From contig FN649743.1 in assembly GCA_000310025.1 (NCBI GenBank), positions 929,312 to 993,311 on the forward strand: a stretch of 64,000 bases of DNA, in the 5' to 3' direction. Positions within the stretch are counted from its first letter, which is position 1. Every line of letters begins with the position of its first letter. Shown in pieces: positions 1 through 12,600 of the stretch. Position numbers and translations under genes: made by a program. Source of the DNA: Ectocarpus siliculosus (lineage: Eukaryota > Sar > Phaeophyceae > Ectocarpales > Ectocarpaceae). A model generated the notes under the pieces. It was not told where the DNA came from. It saw nothing but the letters and a program-made list of their open reading frames with translations, and searched no databases.

Positions 1-1257
1 CATAGGAAGAAGATACATTGGCACCGTGTTGAAATTAACCTTATCGAAGAACGGCGAGGGTGGTTACACTTTTACCTCCGTGGATGTAACACATTCCCGC
101 TCCAGCTATTTTTCTCATCTCGACGCTTTGCTGAGAGGACTGGCCTTCCGACTGGAGCTTTATCTTGGCCGTTGAAATGTCGTTCTCCACTACGCTGGAA
201 ATCGCACGGCGTAGGCAGCAACACGCGAAGGGGCGTGGGGTGAAGATGTTCAGGCTTACCGCCAGCAAGAGGAAACCGTTCAAAAAGATGCCAACGCAGC
301 ACTTCACTCGATACCAACGAAAAGGCTTTACGAACACCCGGACGCAGAATATTTGCACCTCATGAGCGGTTACCGAACAAGGCGCACTTAGAGGTGTGCT
401 CGTACCGGGCACGTGGTTCGAAGGGGTAGTTACGACCCGTGAATCCGCAGCAAAACTCATGGCATTTACTTACTAGACAGGCTCTTTACCGATGCGACCC
501 CGACTCGCACCTGCACAGGAATACTGACGGCTTGGCCAGCAAAGTGCCAGATTTCGCCAGGCTAACGGGGATCACCTTGCCCGGCAATGACGCGGTTAAC
601 CCGAGGTAGGTCGGACTGTTGCCCTCGTTGGTAAATTTGACGACCCTGTCGTTCTTCACGCCAATCCTGTAAAAAGTAATACAGCCAGTATTGCAGGGTG
701 CAAATTAAGCGCGCGTGTGTGGGTTCAATGCCGACCGACGTGCAACAGGCTTTTGGAAAAGTGTTTCCCGCATCAACCCAAAACTTGCTGTGAAAGGCGC
801 CAACACGGCTTGTTTGGCAAAGACCTCAACCGCACTATGTACGTATCACGATGCAATTTGTTTAACTAAGATCTCTCCTTGATTTGCACCCATGGGTTCA
901 TTTGGTAATGCGGTCAATCCAATTGGTCCACGTTTTGAACATGCCGCATTTTTGGTCAACGACGAAGGTGCAACACTTACAAGGTGACTGTTTGGGCTTT
1001 AACTGCGGCAACCCCAACGTATCGACTACAGTATCCACCATTGCTTACCATCCTAATGCCCTTCCCATTGGACCCGTAGGCTGCAACTCTTGCTGGAGTC
1101 CAAGCCCCCTGTAGACGAAAGCCTTCTCGTTTGCTAGGATAGCATCGCCCGGACACAGCGCCACCTGCAGTACCTCGCTGCCTTCCCCCAGCGACAGGAA
1201 CCGAGGAGAAGCATCTGGAGAAGCATCTGGGTTGGCGAAAGGTTCGCTCATAGCCAT
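1..1257 (-). CDS. AIM24-family protein, C-terminus beyond window
   Basis: Three exons join in phase: 1049-1257 (ATG at 1257 in an ACCATGG context; 209 nt), 490-666 and 76-194. The predicted protein has the order typical of the AIM24/DUF124 family: an early 'LQVALCPGDAILANEKAFVY' segment (the family's LEVxLxPGExxxAxxGAMVY), then 'LTASLPGKVIPVSL' followed by an 'FLC' strand, then 'KIAGAGMCYIHGG' like the usual LxGDGxxFxxAGG. Family members form a TRAP-like beta fold; yeast Aim24 is a mitochondrial inner-membrane protein, while algal members are not well characterised. No strong targeting peptide is visible at this start. The third exon ends in a good donor (GTAAAA at 75), so the rest of the domain lies left of base 1. 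An open stretch at about 250-390 could be an extra exon but is not needed for phase. The family call is from motif recognition, without a search. Confidence 0.6.
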
Positions 1258-3749
1258 GGTTGTCTCTCCCTCGCCTTTCGCCTGGAGGTGTCCCTGCAAA
1301 CTGCCTATGTCTTGATGCTGCTGCTGCTGTTGCTGCTGGTGTCTGTTGAACCTCTTGGTGTCACCGGCTCGATCTCCGACTTCTCAACAGAGAGCCAGGG
1401 TGGACGTATTGCACAATGTACACACGCGTACCTGAGAGGCTCTGTTGGCACGAATCACTGCTGTCGATCACCGGTACCGTAGTGGAGCCGAGAACACCCA
1501 ACAGAAGCAGAAGGAAGGCTGGCGTGTGTGTGTTGGTCACAAGCTGCAAGGGGGTGACAACGGCAGAGGATTGGCATTTGGGAGATTGGATTGGGAGATC
1601 TTGCAGGTGGCCGAAGGGGCACCGCAAAATGCTTCAGGTGGCACGTCGTTTCCTGCGGGATAGCGATCAACTATGTACAGCAGTAGTATGCATAGTACAG
1701 TCTGCGGCGTGCATCGTGTTGGCTTGTATGTACAGCAGTGTACAGGAATATAGTACGGTCGGCGGTGTTGGTCGGTGTTACATATAGTCTATCTGCTGTA
1801 TGAATAGTCTATCCTTTCATCGGGAGGAGGTTTCCAACCGTCCTTTTTCCCTACTCGTCCGTGAAGTCGAGTATGTATCGTGAGTCCCACGACATAGATA
1901 AGGTGCTCCACTACGTATTACTGCTGTATGCTGTTCTCTCCGGGTCCCCCCACCCTCAGTTGGTGTACGCTGCGATGTTTTGGAACCTTGACGACCGCGC
2001 TGGATTGTGTATTTACTGTGGCATCTTGGGACAATTGAAATTCCTTACGGGTAAGTTCGTGTGACAGCGTGGATTCAAAGCAATATTCCCGAGGTCAGGC
2101 ACGAAAGTATATTAGGAAACTTACCAAGACAGAAAGATTATATGTTGAGGCACGGCGCCATGCTGTGAAAAATGCTCTCATGCCAAGCGGGGAGAAAAGC
2201 GATGCACGAGAATATGCGACATGCGACTCCAATTCCACTGCTGCTGCTGTGTTCAAGCACACCATGGTCCAAGATTACGAGGGATAGAGGGGGGGGCGGT
2301 ACAAGCATGAACGTGCATGCAACGTACGCCTTGGTTTCGAATAAACAAACAAGGGGTTGTAGAGTCGTGGATCGTCATCGTCTCAAAGCGACGTTGTTCC
2401 TGTTCACATATCCCCAACAGTGAGGGTGATCAATCTACACCCGCTCATATCTCTTATCTCCTAGACCCGGCAGCAACACCCACCCACCGTGTTGCATCGA
2501 CACTCGCTAATGGACTCCGGGACGCATCAGCTGCGGAATGTGAGAAAGTACGCCACGAAGGGTCGAACGTCCACGTCCGGAACATGCAAGTGGGACGCCA
2601 AGTCTTATCTACATGTAGGCCGCCAAATAGCGTTGACTCAAACACTCGGTTCAAGGCAATCTCCATCATCGAGAAGACGTCAACAATGTCATCGGGTTAC
2701 CCAAGACATTTCAAAAGCTCTATTTTGTTTCATTCCAGCATGAAGCGGAAGCACATCCATCGAGACACTGCACGGAGCATGCTGCTACGCCAAATCCATC
2801 CTATCTTCGAACCACATCAAACAAAATGAATGATATTACTGCACCGCCAGCAGGCGACGTTCTTTCTAAGCGTCAAGATCGGAAAGGTACCCCAGGGCGG
2901 TGCCCACACCCCACCCGGTGCGGACGCACCAGGTTGAACAAACGAAGCCAGCCCTTCTCGATCAGAGGGCAAGCTTCAACTGAACACGGCAAGAGGGCCT
3001 TCATGACCCAGCAACCAACCCATGTCCAACAATCTCTATCCCGCCTTGGTGCTGGTACTGCGCCGTTCGCGCTCAATGGCTTTCTTCATATTCGCACGAT
3101 CCCGTTCAATCTATCCCGTGCTCTCCAAAAATTCAGCCAAGGAAAACATAAAAACTCCCTCAAACTTGACCTCTATTAAATGAACAGATAAAAGACAGAC
3201 ACAGCATACCCCACGCGCTTCAACGCGCTACAAGGTCCCCAGAAGTCCGTGTTCTTGGAGTTCGAAGTTAACCGACCACGCCCTCAATCTGTGTCATGGC
3301 ACGAACGAGGACAAGGACCGGGAGGATACATGCAAAGCAAGAGCGTTGCGAGGGCGTTGGAATGAGGCAACGGGCGTCTAGCCTAGATAAGACAATCTGT
3401 GATAGTCTTGCCGGGTTCGTGATGGCTATGCTGCTGCGGTCAAAGGCCCACACAAGCTGGTGCAAACACTGCAATTGCATTCTGCGTGGCATGACCAAAA
3501 ACGTGACTTCCACAGCACAGAGCAAGCAACAACATCGAGCGGGTAGTCTAAATCGTGAAAACAACGTGTTGTAGACCGCAGAGAAACGCGCTCTAGGCAT
3601 AGTTCGTGAGGTGTTGTTGAAGTTACAAGCACAGGCTTGGACATAATGCATCTCTCTCTGTCTGTCTATCTCTCTCTGTCTCTCTTGTCTCTGTCTCTCT
3701 GTCTCTCTGTCTGTGTCTCTCTGTATGTGTGTGTGTCTCTCATGTGTGT

Positions 3750-3790
<41 letters not shown>

Positions 3791-3792
3791 AC
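1258..3792. other. Intergenic or intronic stretch without clear gene
   Basis: No chain of exons with matching splice phase could be built here on either strand. It holds a short CTG/TTG triplet run at about 1312-1345 and several copies of the motif TACAGCAGT at 1675-1760. The missing 3' exon(s) of the minus gene that is clear from 3793 upward probably lie in the right half of this stretch or within the neighbouring microsatellite intron. Confidence 0.4.
3648..3790. repeat. CT/GTCT microsatellite
   Basis: Long run of TCTCTC, TGTCTC and GTGTGTG units ending in a GCGCGC tract just inside the donor site of the exon at 3793-3858. On the transcribed minus strand it is a GA-rich intron segment beginning 3 bases after the splice donor, so it sits inside an intron and is not coding. 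Confidence 0.9.
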
Positions 3793-4606
3793 CTTGTAGA
3801 TCCACTTGTCCTCCTCGGTCTCCACAACCAAGGTTCCGATCCGGTTATCGCCGGGGCCCTACATCATGAGAGCACAGAGGGCCAACAAGACGGGAAATGT
3901 TCAAATGGCCAAATAACAGCACAGTCTAATCAAGGGACGCTGTATGTCCTGCTGGCCAACGGAACAAATTGCAACGCGTTCCCGACCTTAAGTTACAACA
4001 ATCGACACGCTAGACACCGCAGTGGTGTTGCCACGATTGACCCGGAGTGTTGCAGTCAGCGATGGACACCACTGTTGCCGAAGCACGTCCTCTACCAGAC
4101 CGCTGTATCTACCGTTGGGGCCTGTAACTGTTGGCGAATCGCCACCGTTGTTTGACTAGCTCAGCATTCAGGATGGGTAGGGGGGGGGGGGTGTTCTCAT
4201 AGCCCGTGCATTCCGTAGTCGTTAGACCATTGACCTCGCATCCCTTACAACGCTGGGACTGAGCACGCCGGGTTCTCATCGAACCAGGTTCTCACATCAC
4301 CAAGCGCGAAAGATGGGAGGGGGGGCAACATCCTGGGACCAACGCTGCTGGCGCAAAAAGCATCAACAAGCAAAAGCGGGAATTCCCTCACGTTGCCCAT
4401 GTAGGACACGTCGAACTCTTGGGGGTCACCGCCCCTGCGGTTGAGCGTCCCTTCCTCGGGTGTGACTTTGAACCCTCGTGCGTCCCCAACGAAGGTGCAG
4501 TGGAACGGCTCGAAGGTCATGACGGTGCTCTTCACCTAAACGTTTCCCACGAACGAACGAACGAGCGCATACGATTGTCCACGTCAAAATCACCGCAGGA
4601 ATATAC

Positions 4607-4652
<46 letters not shown>

Positions 4653-7600
4653 TTCTTTCTCTCTCTGCCCCCGCCCCCCTCCCTCTATTGCTCCTCCTTC
4701 TGTCTCGGTGTGTGTATCTCTCTCTCTTCCTCTCCCTGACTCACGTTGAGAGTAGCGTGTCCTGGTCGCCCACTGGTGGAGATGCACTGCACCGTATCCT
4801 CGACCTTCTCGTTGCCGGTCAGGGTGGTCTCCCCCCACTCAGTGCCATCCTGTCGAAGATGAAAACAACAAATCAGTGGCATATGCACGACCGTACCTAG
4901 ACAGACATGGTTGTGCGAGTACAGCACTCCAAACAACGCACCAAACGCAGCTCGTGTTTCTACCATCGGCGAAGATCAAAGAGAAATTCGCATAGTTTGA
5001 TGGTGCCGCTTGCCAATACTATCTCAACTCAAACCCAAGTATCAATCGGTTACGAACACTCGAGAAGCTCGGGATTCTGCACTCGGTCAAGTTTGAGACC
5101 AAGTCCCAATACCTAAGCTTCTGTCATCCTGTTGGTGTTCGAGTGGGCGAAACGTCACACTCTCCAACATGCATACACTGCTCTTGATGGCGAACATACA
5201 AGTACAACTCTTTGAACTAAATAGTTGCAGTCATGCGCGCCGTTCTACCAAACGTCACGCTCGCGGTCGGCCCAAAACTAAACCCACCTTCATCCCAGAA
5301 GCAACCGGGGCGCTGTACTTATTCCAGCTCTGGTCCACCGCCTCTTCAGGGGCCGCGTTAATGTTGTCGAAGTAGCTGGACCTGCCGCCCCTCTACAGGC
5401 AAGGGATTTCCAAAGGGGAGAGATAGGGAAGGCACGGAGTGTATAGGACATGGCAGCAACGAGCGGTTGCACACGCAGCAAATATCAGAAGCATCATCGT
5501 GGAAGAATCCACTGTGCACCGTGCCGCCCACTTCACAGTCCACACGTCGCCGCCAACAAACAGGACCCATGCAGAACAAACACCGTGCCTGGGTTTCTTG
5601 CTCTTTGATGGAATCGGGGGTTGCACATGGGAGAAATTGTGCTCCAACCAGACGTGGAAACTACACCAGTGATTGATCCGCATACCACCATGCTTCACTT
5701 CTACATTAGATAACAAGTATGTCGGATTCGGACGTGAAGAAGAATACGAAGCCAACCACAGCTGTCATGTCTACAACCACGGCACGTCACCCACCTTCCA
5801 CTTGCTGGTGTTGTCCTCTACCGTGCCCGTTCCCGTCATAGCTTCCATCACGCTGTTGTCGGCGCGTTGCCTCCTAGTGATTTCTTGCTGATTGCGGTAG
5901 TTCTGCGTGGCACGGCAAACGAAAAAAAAGGGGGGGGACCAGGTCAAAACGAATGCACCGCAAGGGGGCAACACAGCGATACACACACAAACTTGGGGGC
6001 GAAGCAGTAACAACGTTTCCGTCTTCGTTTCGCGCGACATGCAAGAAACGCCATAAACGCCGACACGTTTTTGGTGGATACCGACCAATGGTTCGTGTTG
6101 GTGCTTGCACTGGCACCGCTGGATTCGCTCCCGCATCCTACCGCTCACCTCGTACTGCTGGCGGCGGACCTTGCTGATGTCCTCGCCCGCTGCGTTGTAC
6201 GACACCATGCCCTGCTCCTTGAGCTCGTCCGCGTATCCCTGCCATGAATGCCGCACATCAACCGTTGATTCGTTGAAGGGTATGCGGACGACAACAACGT
6301 CACACCTACTACTACTACCACAGAACAAACACACCGGTGGGCTCTGGCCCTTAAGACTCCTAGGACCTCAGCTCCCGCTTATTTAGCCGGATCAGAGAAA
6401 TGCCACAACGAAGGCGCCCCCCGAGAGGGACAGGTATTTGCATAACGCCACACCCCACCACCGTGAACCCAACGTGGAAAGATCGACCAAGAGCGCAAGG
6501 CACCATGCTCCCTTTGTCGAGACATCGGCACCACCGAGCATGTTGAGCATGTTCGCTCCATGGTATGTAAATGTTCAAAAAGAAAAAATGCTCACTTACA
6601 CTGCTGCCGCCGCCCCACGCGTTCCTTTGGCGAGCCTTAGACTCCTGGACCATCGTAGACGCCTTGACCTTCGCCCTCATGTCCTGAGCTCGGCCGACGG
6701 CACTCTGGTCGAACTGCTCCATGGCATTACCTCCTGTAGAAAGGGTCAAACGTGGGAAGAGGACAAGAAGACAGCAACGGGTCAAGAAAGGGGCAAGCAT
6801 ACATGCTGGAGTGAAAAGAAAAAAGAGGCGAAATCAATCAAGTCCTCCTGGACAGCAAATGGGGCCCGAAACAAGAGCCCGGAGCGCTGGGCAAAAGAGC
6901 CGATTACCTGAGTACGGACATCTGCCGACTGCTCGGGTTCGGCAACGTAGCAAGGGATTGATCTTTCTCGCGCGAACTCGCCACTGAAGTAAACAAACTA
7001 GTAATCGGGAGGTGGGGGCACTTCTACCCATACCTAGTCCGCTCACCCGGTCATTGGAGCACACGGTCGACTATGCTGTCAGAGACAGCGAGGTGAGCGA
7101 ATTCCTGGTAGGGGCTCGTTCTTTTCGAGTGATGCAACAAAGGCAGGCCTCTTTGTGCACGATATCTCAGAGCAGACCAAATATCTCGCGGTGGCGGCGG
7201 CGACCTACAGTAGCACAGCAGCGAGCAAACTCACCGTCTCCAACGACGCCAACCTGTCCGTCACCCCCGTCAAATCCTTCGCTGTCGACGAAGCCCTCGT
7301 AGTCCGCGGGGCCGTACCTGGTCGCGAACGATCCGATTAAACCATCCGATTGACAACAAAGGCCATGAGGGATACGCATGAAAAACAGATCGGACAACGT
7401 CGGGCGAGTAGACTATCGCAAAAAAAAATAGAAAGCACAGTAACGGCAAACCTACAGAAGTCTGAAGAAGCAGCAATATTCCCACAAAGATTTACGTCGA
7501 AGAGTGTACACTGGTTGGCATGTGCTGCACTCGATCGAAACAACGGCCTCCAGGATCTCGTGCGGCTTCAAACCCGACACCAAGTGGCTCATGCAAGTTT

Positions 7601-7876
7601 TCAACCGCTCTTTGAGCAAGCGCAAGCATCACATGACCGTGATTTCAACCCAGGACGGGTGGCTTCCGACCCCCATCCACCAAACGTAGGTGCCCGCCTT
7701 TTTCTCATGCGGCATCTTCAACATACGCACCTGTCGGATCTTGTTGTGGCCGTGTTCTCCGGCAAGGGCTGCTCGCCCATCTCCCGGTTGAAGGTAGTCT
7801 TCTTGTTTCCGTCCGTCACCTCAGACGCGTAGTACACCTTCCGGAAGGGGGATACATTGACCCGTCGCAACACCAT
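3793..7876 (-). CDS. MSP/ASH-like domain protein, 3' end unresolved
   Basis: Eight exons join in phase on the minus strand: 7731-7876 (ATG at 7876), 7235-7317, 6600-6733, 6149-6238, 5288-5392, 4745-4849, 4392-4535 and 3793-3858. The first 200 or so residues are polar and unrecognised. The last three exons form an immunoglobulin-like beta domain: 'MTFEPFHCTFVGDARGFKV', 'TPEEGTLNRRGGDPQEFDV' and the closing strand 'GTLVVETEEDKWIYK'. This FxVxPxxGxL plus LVVETEExxW pattern is seen in MSP/ASH domains such as those of the ciliary protein CFAP47, and in some plant organelle proteins, so the compartment is open. The final exon(s) were not found. The ATG at 7876 has a good context (AACATGG), but the plastid leader exons at 8265-9361 lie just upstream on the same strand, so this may not be the true start. 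Confidence 0.5.
4176..4310. repeat. Poly-G-linked dispersed repeat, copy 1
   Basis: Begins in a G-run (about 4176-4190) and continues with a core holding TCGTTAGACCATTGAC and CTCACATCACCAAGCGCGAA. A closely similar copy lies at 63448-63592 and a diverged partial copy at 29650-29760. It sits in an intron of the minus gene. Confidence 0.8.
4607..4672. repeat. CT microsatellite
   Basis: Nearly pure CT dinucleotide run followed by CTTT/CT variants, inside the intron between the exons at 4392-4535 and 4745-4849. Confidence 0.9.
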
Positions 7877-8264
7877 GTTACACAAGGGATCCGACACGGC
7901 GTTTCGAGGACATGAGGCATCGACTAGTCATCGTTCGCCTCAATCTCTTAGGCCCTGCAGTCGAAATTCGGCGGGGAATGTTGTCGCTAGGAACGCCGCA
8001 CCTCTTGGGCGTGTCAACGCATGCATATGCAGGTCTCCTGACGGAAACTCGTGCTTGTATGCACACCTGTCAAACTACTAACGTAGAGAGCCAGAGAGCC
8101 AGCGCAACGCCAGCTGTCCTTTATCGAAGGCAGGAGGATGCTACCGAGGCGAAATGCTTGTATCTTAGCAACAACAGCAGTGTGGGGGGGTAGCCCCCAC
8201 ACACTGCAGAGAAAGGATCGACTGCTAACCACCGAGAACAATCCAAGCCAGGGTAAATATCTAC

Positions 8265-9361
8265 CAGAACCAGAGTCTAGGAAGAACGAACTCGAGCGCG
8301 AGGTCGCGGGTGCGGCGAACCCAGATCGTCGGGCGTCTCAAGGAGAGGACGCCGGTCTACAGTAGTTCCTTGTGCGTGATTTACAATCGGCCCACTCGTA
8401 GAAGCTGCAACTCAGGTTCAGACGGATTTTTGTTGCGTCGCCGCCATTGAGAACATGCTATTGCTGGGAGATAATGTAGGCCACGGTGTGGCGCCTGCCG
8501 CTGAGCTCATTTTCTCAGATTCTCTGCCTCAAAGGACAAATTAGCGATTAAGTCACCAGCAGTGTTGAAGGACGGACCACCACCTGTCCAGGCGCAGCAA
8601 AAAGGCGACATCACCCCTTGAAGGTATTTCCAGGCTAACAAGACAGTTTGGTAGCCATGTTATTCATCGCGCTGCATATATACTGGGAGGGGGTAGAAGG
8701 AGGGGGTTGGGAAGAGTTGGGTGCTCGAGGTTTGTGTGTGTTGAACCCGTTTGGCTAAACAGCCTGATGTTCTTCACTCGTCACGATGAATGTTGCCACG
8801 CAACATCTTCAACATGAGGGATTCCGCCGCCAAAATATCATACCTTTGGTTCCACCTCGTCGTCTTCAGCCGTCATGCGGGTAGGCCGTGCGCGGTATGC
8901 GCTCGTGGAGCACGAGGGTCTGCTCGTCAGCGCTCGCAGAGGGAGAGGAGACCCCACGAACGCTGAGGCAAACGAGGCTGAGACACAGCACACACACAAT
9001 TGAGTTCGAGATACGCACGTTTGGGCGTGTCAGCGGGTGTGCGATGCAGACAGAATCGGGTGTGAGTTATGCCAAAGAAACAGATTGAGTTGGGGATGCG
9101 TGCAATCTTGGTTTTCCCCTCCGCATGCTGGAAGCACGAGGCCCAAGAAATGCGTACCATGCTGGCGCTACCGTTGTCTCCGGGGCAACAATAATCCTTC
9201 AGACGGGGGGCTTCATGAACACACGGGAGGGAACGAGGGAGCGGACCAAATCTGCTCACGATTCAGAGATAGATCAAGAGAAGGACCAGTCGGACCCTCC
9301 CGGGAAGCCAAATCTCACCCGCTGTGGCCGAAACCGCCATGGTGGCCAATGCGCTCTTCAT
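8265..9361 (-). CDS. Plastid-targeted protein, N-terminal exons
   Basis: Three exons join in phase: 9319-9361 (ATG at 9361), 8844-8977 and 8265-8356. The encoded start is a classic stramenopile two-part plastid leader: a short signal peptide, then 'SFASAFVGSPLPLRALTSR', where the ASA|F site is the known ASAFAP-type motif, followed by a basic, Ser/Thr-rich stretch. After the leader come an acidic 'AEDDEVEPK' and a hydrophobic, arginine-flanked exon containing 'SLRRPTIWVRRTRDLALEF'. The chain ends in phase 2 at 8265 and the next exon was not found. Since the following minus-strand exons begin at 7876, the leader may belong to that MSP-like gene through a missed exon, or it may be a short separate gene. 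It lies 246 bp head-to-head with the TatD gene. Confidence 0.55.
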
Positions 9362-9607
9362 TCTTTCGCTTAGGTGACTTTCGCGGGCGTACTGTCTCGG
9401 GTCTCGAGTAGCTCTCTCGCTGCTGCCGCCAAATTTGTCTCCTCGCTCTCCTCTCTTGTTCATCTCTCGGCGTGTTTTTCGTTGAACTCCATTTTCGGAG
9501 ATTGCGTAGATCTGGTTTGAACGTGTCCCCGCCTGATGAGCCACTGCCAGCTGCAACACTGCACTGCGGTGCACGGGCAAGGCAGGCACAGCGGAGTAGA
9601 CATTAAC
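9362..9607. promoter_or_regulatory. Shared divergent promoter region
   Basis: Gap of 246 bp between the ATG of the minus plastid-leader gene (9361) and the ATG of the plus TatD gene (9608). Both 5' leaders and promoters must fit here. No TATA box or other known element stands out. Confidence 0.5.
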
Positions 9608-12600
9608 ATGGAACACCGAAGTGCTATTGGTCTCTTTTTGTCGCTTGCAGTCCACTTGAATCGTCCGGCGGCAGCACTCAACACCCGCCTTCCTATCGGG
9701 CGCGGGGTACGAGGACTTCACACAACCGCAGCAGCGGACGCAGGCGAATCGAGCAGTTATATCGTTGATGTCGATGCAAATCTGTTGCATGCCGACCTCT
9801 CCAACGACATCGACCATCACATACAGGTATCAAGTAGATAATGTGTTCGTGGGAATGCAAAGCGGGAGTAGATGGCAAGCGCGCACTGCATATGCGATAT
9901 TGACAGCGGTTGACCCGCGTCCTCATATGTACACCGATCGCATGATCGCGATGTTCTGGTCATGATTTTGCTTTGCGGTCCAGATAGCCTCTTCGGTTGG
10001 GGTGAAGCAATTCGTGGTACCTGGGAGCACAGTGGAAGACAGCCGGGGCTCTTTGGAACTGGCGCGACGAAAACCCAATGTGAGCAGCACATCCTACATG
10101 TTCACATATCAACTCCTCTATCTGTAGTTTGTGGGGACCACGGCCGCAGTTCCTCGAAAGGACCCGCACCTACACAACTCCCGCGAAGTTATCACCTTGG
10201 ATAGCCTTGTTGGACCAAGCCGATACCCGCGTCCAAGACGTGGCCATACGTGAATCAGACGTTTCCACCATCCGTATTAAGTAGTGTGTTTTGAGCGAGG
10301 AACGAGATGTGTCACGTGTCACCGTTGGTTATATTCGCCAGTGCCCAACTCTATTCTGAGTAGGGCTCTGTAAACCCCATACTGCGCGTGCATCTGAGCT
10401 GTGTATTGATCGCTGTCTGTAACTCGCCTGCGTTGGTTGCTGCAAATTGCGCATTAACATAGCGGCCGCCATGTGTAGTCACCACTTTCTATTGTGCGCT
10501 TGACTCCGTGTAGAAAAAATAGACGACAAACTGACTATACGTATCACTGCATCTTCCCCACAAGCTCCTCTCACGTTTTGCCGCAAGGTTGTGTTCTCGA
10601 CTGCTGGTGTCCATCCATACCACGTCCAGGGGTGCGGCTCGCTCGAGGATGCCATGGCGAGCATCGCCACTCTCGCAGCAACTGAGGAAGGTGAACGTTT
10701 GCTGTAGGAGAAGCGCGTTCCTCGCAACTTCTCGTCGATCTTCGTAGTCCACATACACACGCAGACATCATTGGTGAAGCTAGGGCTTGGTGAGCTCTGT
10801 TCCCTTGTCCCGAACGGAGCCCAAACGGGATAAACTTGTACATCTACACCGCACATGCTGAAAGTGAATTTGCAGGGCGTGAGCCGCTGGGTCTGCACAA
10901 TATTGATGATTGCGAACTGAAGTCGTCCCGCTGGGGAGACTAGCTCTATCTCGCTTTGTTTTCTTCACCACGCGTTTGGGCCGATGCACTACATGGCGCG
11001 CCCTGCGCTCTACGGCGGAGCACCTTAGTTATTCAAAATCGTGACGCCGGCACTGACCCTTTTCAACCATAACGTGGTCCTGTCACCTCCATCTGATCCA
11101 CTCGCGTGCGAAGCTCGTTGCGTGGGAGAATGCGGTTTGGACTACTCAGAAGGCTTTCCCGCGGCCGAACTGCAGCTGCCGTGGTTTGAGAGACAGGTCG
11201 AGCTTGCGTGCAAGGTGAGCGGCGGTGATAAGCATGGGCATGCGGTATTCCGCTCCGAGAGCAGGCTTGCTTGTCCCATGCGCAGATGCGGAACCTGCCG
11301 TACTTGCCGTTGGACAGGGATGCGGTAGCCAAGCACGGTGATTGTTCGGGTCGGCATTGTCGTGCGACATGGAAGGAAGCACTACGAATTGTTTCGTGGT
11401 GCAGAAAAATTGCCGAACATAATAAAACCTGCCGGCCTTGTCACGAACCGTTCCATGCAGCTGAAGAAGCCACTTTTCCTTCACGAGCGTGCGGCATTCG
11501 TCGATTTTTCGGAGGTGAGGAAGTCAGCGCATGTCCACTTCGCTCCCCGAATAGTGGTGCTTTTGTGTTGTCCCGAAGTTCACTCTTTGAGCTGCTGAAT
11601 TTGGTCCTCCAGCACTGAGCATGGCACAAAGCAAAGATGGATTAAGGTCAGATAGATTGCCAAACCGGCCCCACCGACTGCTGAGTAACACACCCGATTC
11701 TACTCTACGCTGGCGGCATGGCAGGTTCTACGGCGATACGATGCCTCGCATGGTCTGCCTCCGTGCTTGGTGCATTGTTTTACTGGATCAGAGGAGGTAA
11801 GGCTTGCTTGTCGTCAATGTGCAAGGCCAGCTCTTCTCCCTAGGATGGCTGATCACTTGTATTCCGTACGTTGGACTGGAGACATCTCTTTTATGTGTGG
11901 GCGATGCCACTTCTACTGCATCAAGTCAACGGCGTTGTCGAGAGGATGGCTGCTGCTTACGAATGTTTCAATCAAGCGGTTTGTTTCGCCTGGGGGGCCT
12001 TGGCACATGGATGCGCTTCCTAACCCTGTACATATTCTTCCCATCCCGACGTTTTCGTCCTTTTTGCATCGGGGTGCTGTGGCCACACTTAAGGAGTTGA
12101 CTGCGTACATTGACATGGGCTTCTTCGTGAGCGTGGCTGGGGGTATCTGCAGGGAGAAGAGTGGGGCGGCACTTCGAGCAGCGGTGAGCGCCGCGGAAGC
12201 CGATTCTTGTAGGCACGCGGGCACGGGATGCTGTCTTGTAGTCGATACTGGCTGAGGGCTTTCGACTCTGCTTGTAGCGGTAGTGCTGGGTTGTGAAGAA
12301 GTGGCGCGCTGGTTCACGACGTGTGTCATGAAAAAATCAAAGCGGACCGTTATTTTTAGATATTTGAACCCGGACCTTGGAGAGAGCAATTGTTGCTCGT
12401 TTATTGTTGCTTCTCTGGCTGGTCATCGGTCGCATCGTACCCATCGTACTCAGTTATCTCGCTCTTTTTAAGACCCTCTGCTATGGGTTAATTATAGTTG
12501 ACGAGCTCAATCTTTTCCACACCCCAGGTGAAGCGAATTCCGTTGGATAGGCTTATGGTTGAAACGGATGCGCCTTATCTGGGCTTCTCGGGGTGCCGAA

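Noticed and set aside
250..390. Possible extra exon in the AIM24 gene
   Set aside because: It is hydrophobic and unlike the family; the exons at 490-666 and 76-194 join in phase without it.
1288..1482. Plus-strand frame with a signal-like Leu run
   Set aside because: The Leu run comes from a CTG/TTG triplet repeat, and the frame partly overlaps the upstream flank of the AIM24 gene; no supporting exons.
2317..2829. 170-codon plus frame
   Set aside because: Amino-acid order looks random, no splice-consistent neighbours and no motif.
3268..3831. 187-codon minus frame with Arg/Glu repeats
   Set aside because: Most of it is the translated CT microsatellite inside an intron; only its first part (3793-3831) overlaps a real exon, which reads in this frame until the donor.
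4190..4240. tRNA-like look of the poly-G-linked repeat core
   Set aside because: An A-box-like stretch is present on the reverse strand, but the arms do not fold into a cloverleaf and the B-box-like part lies on the wrong side.
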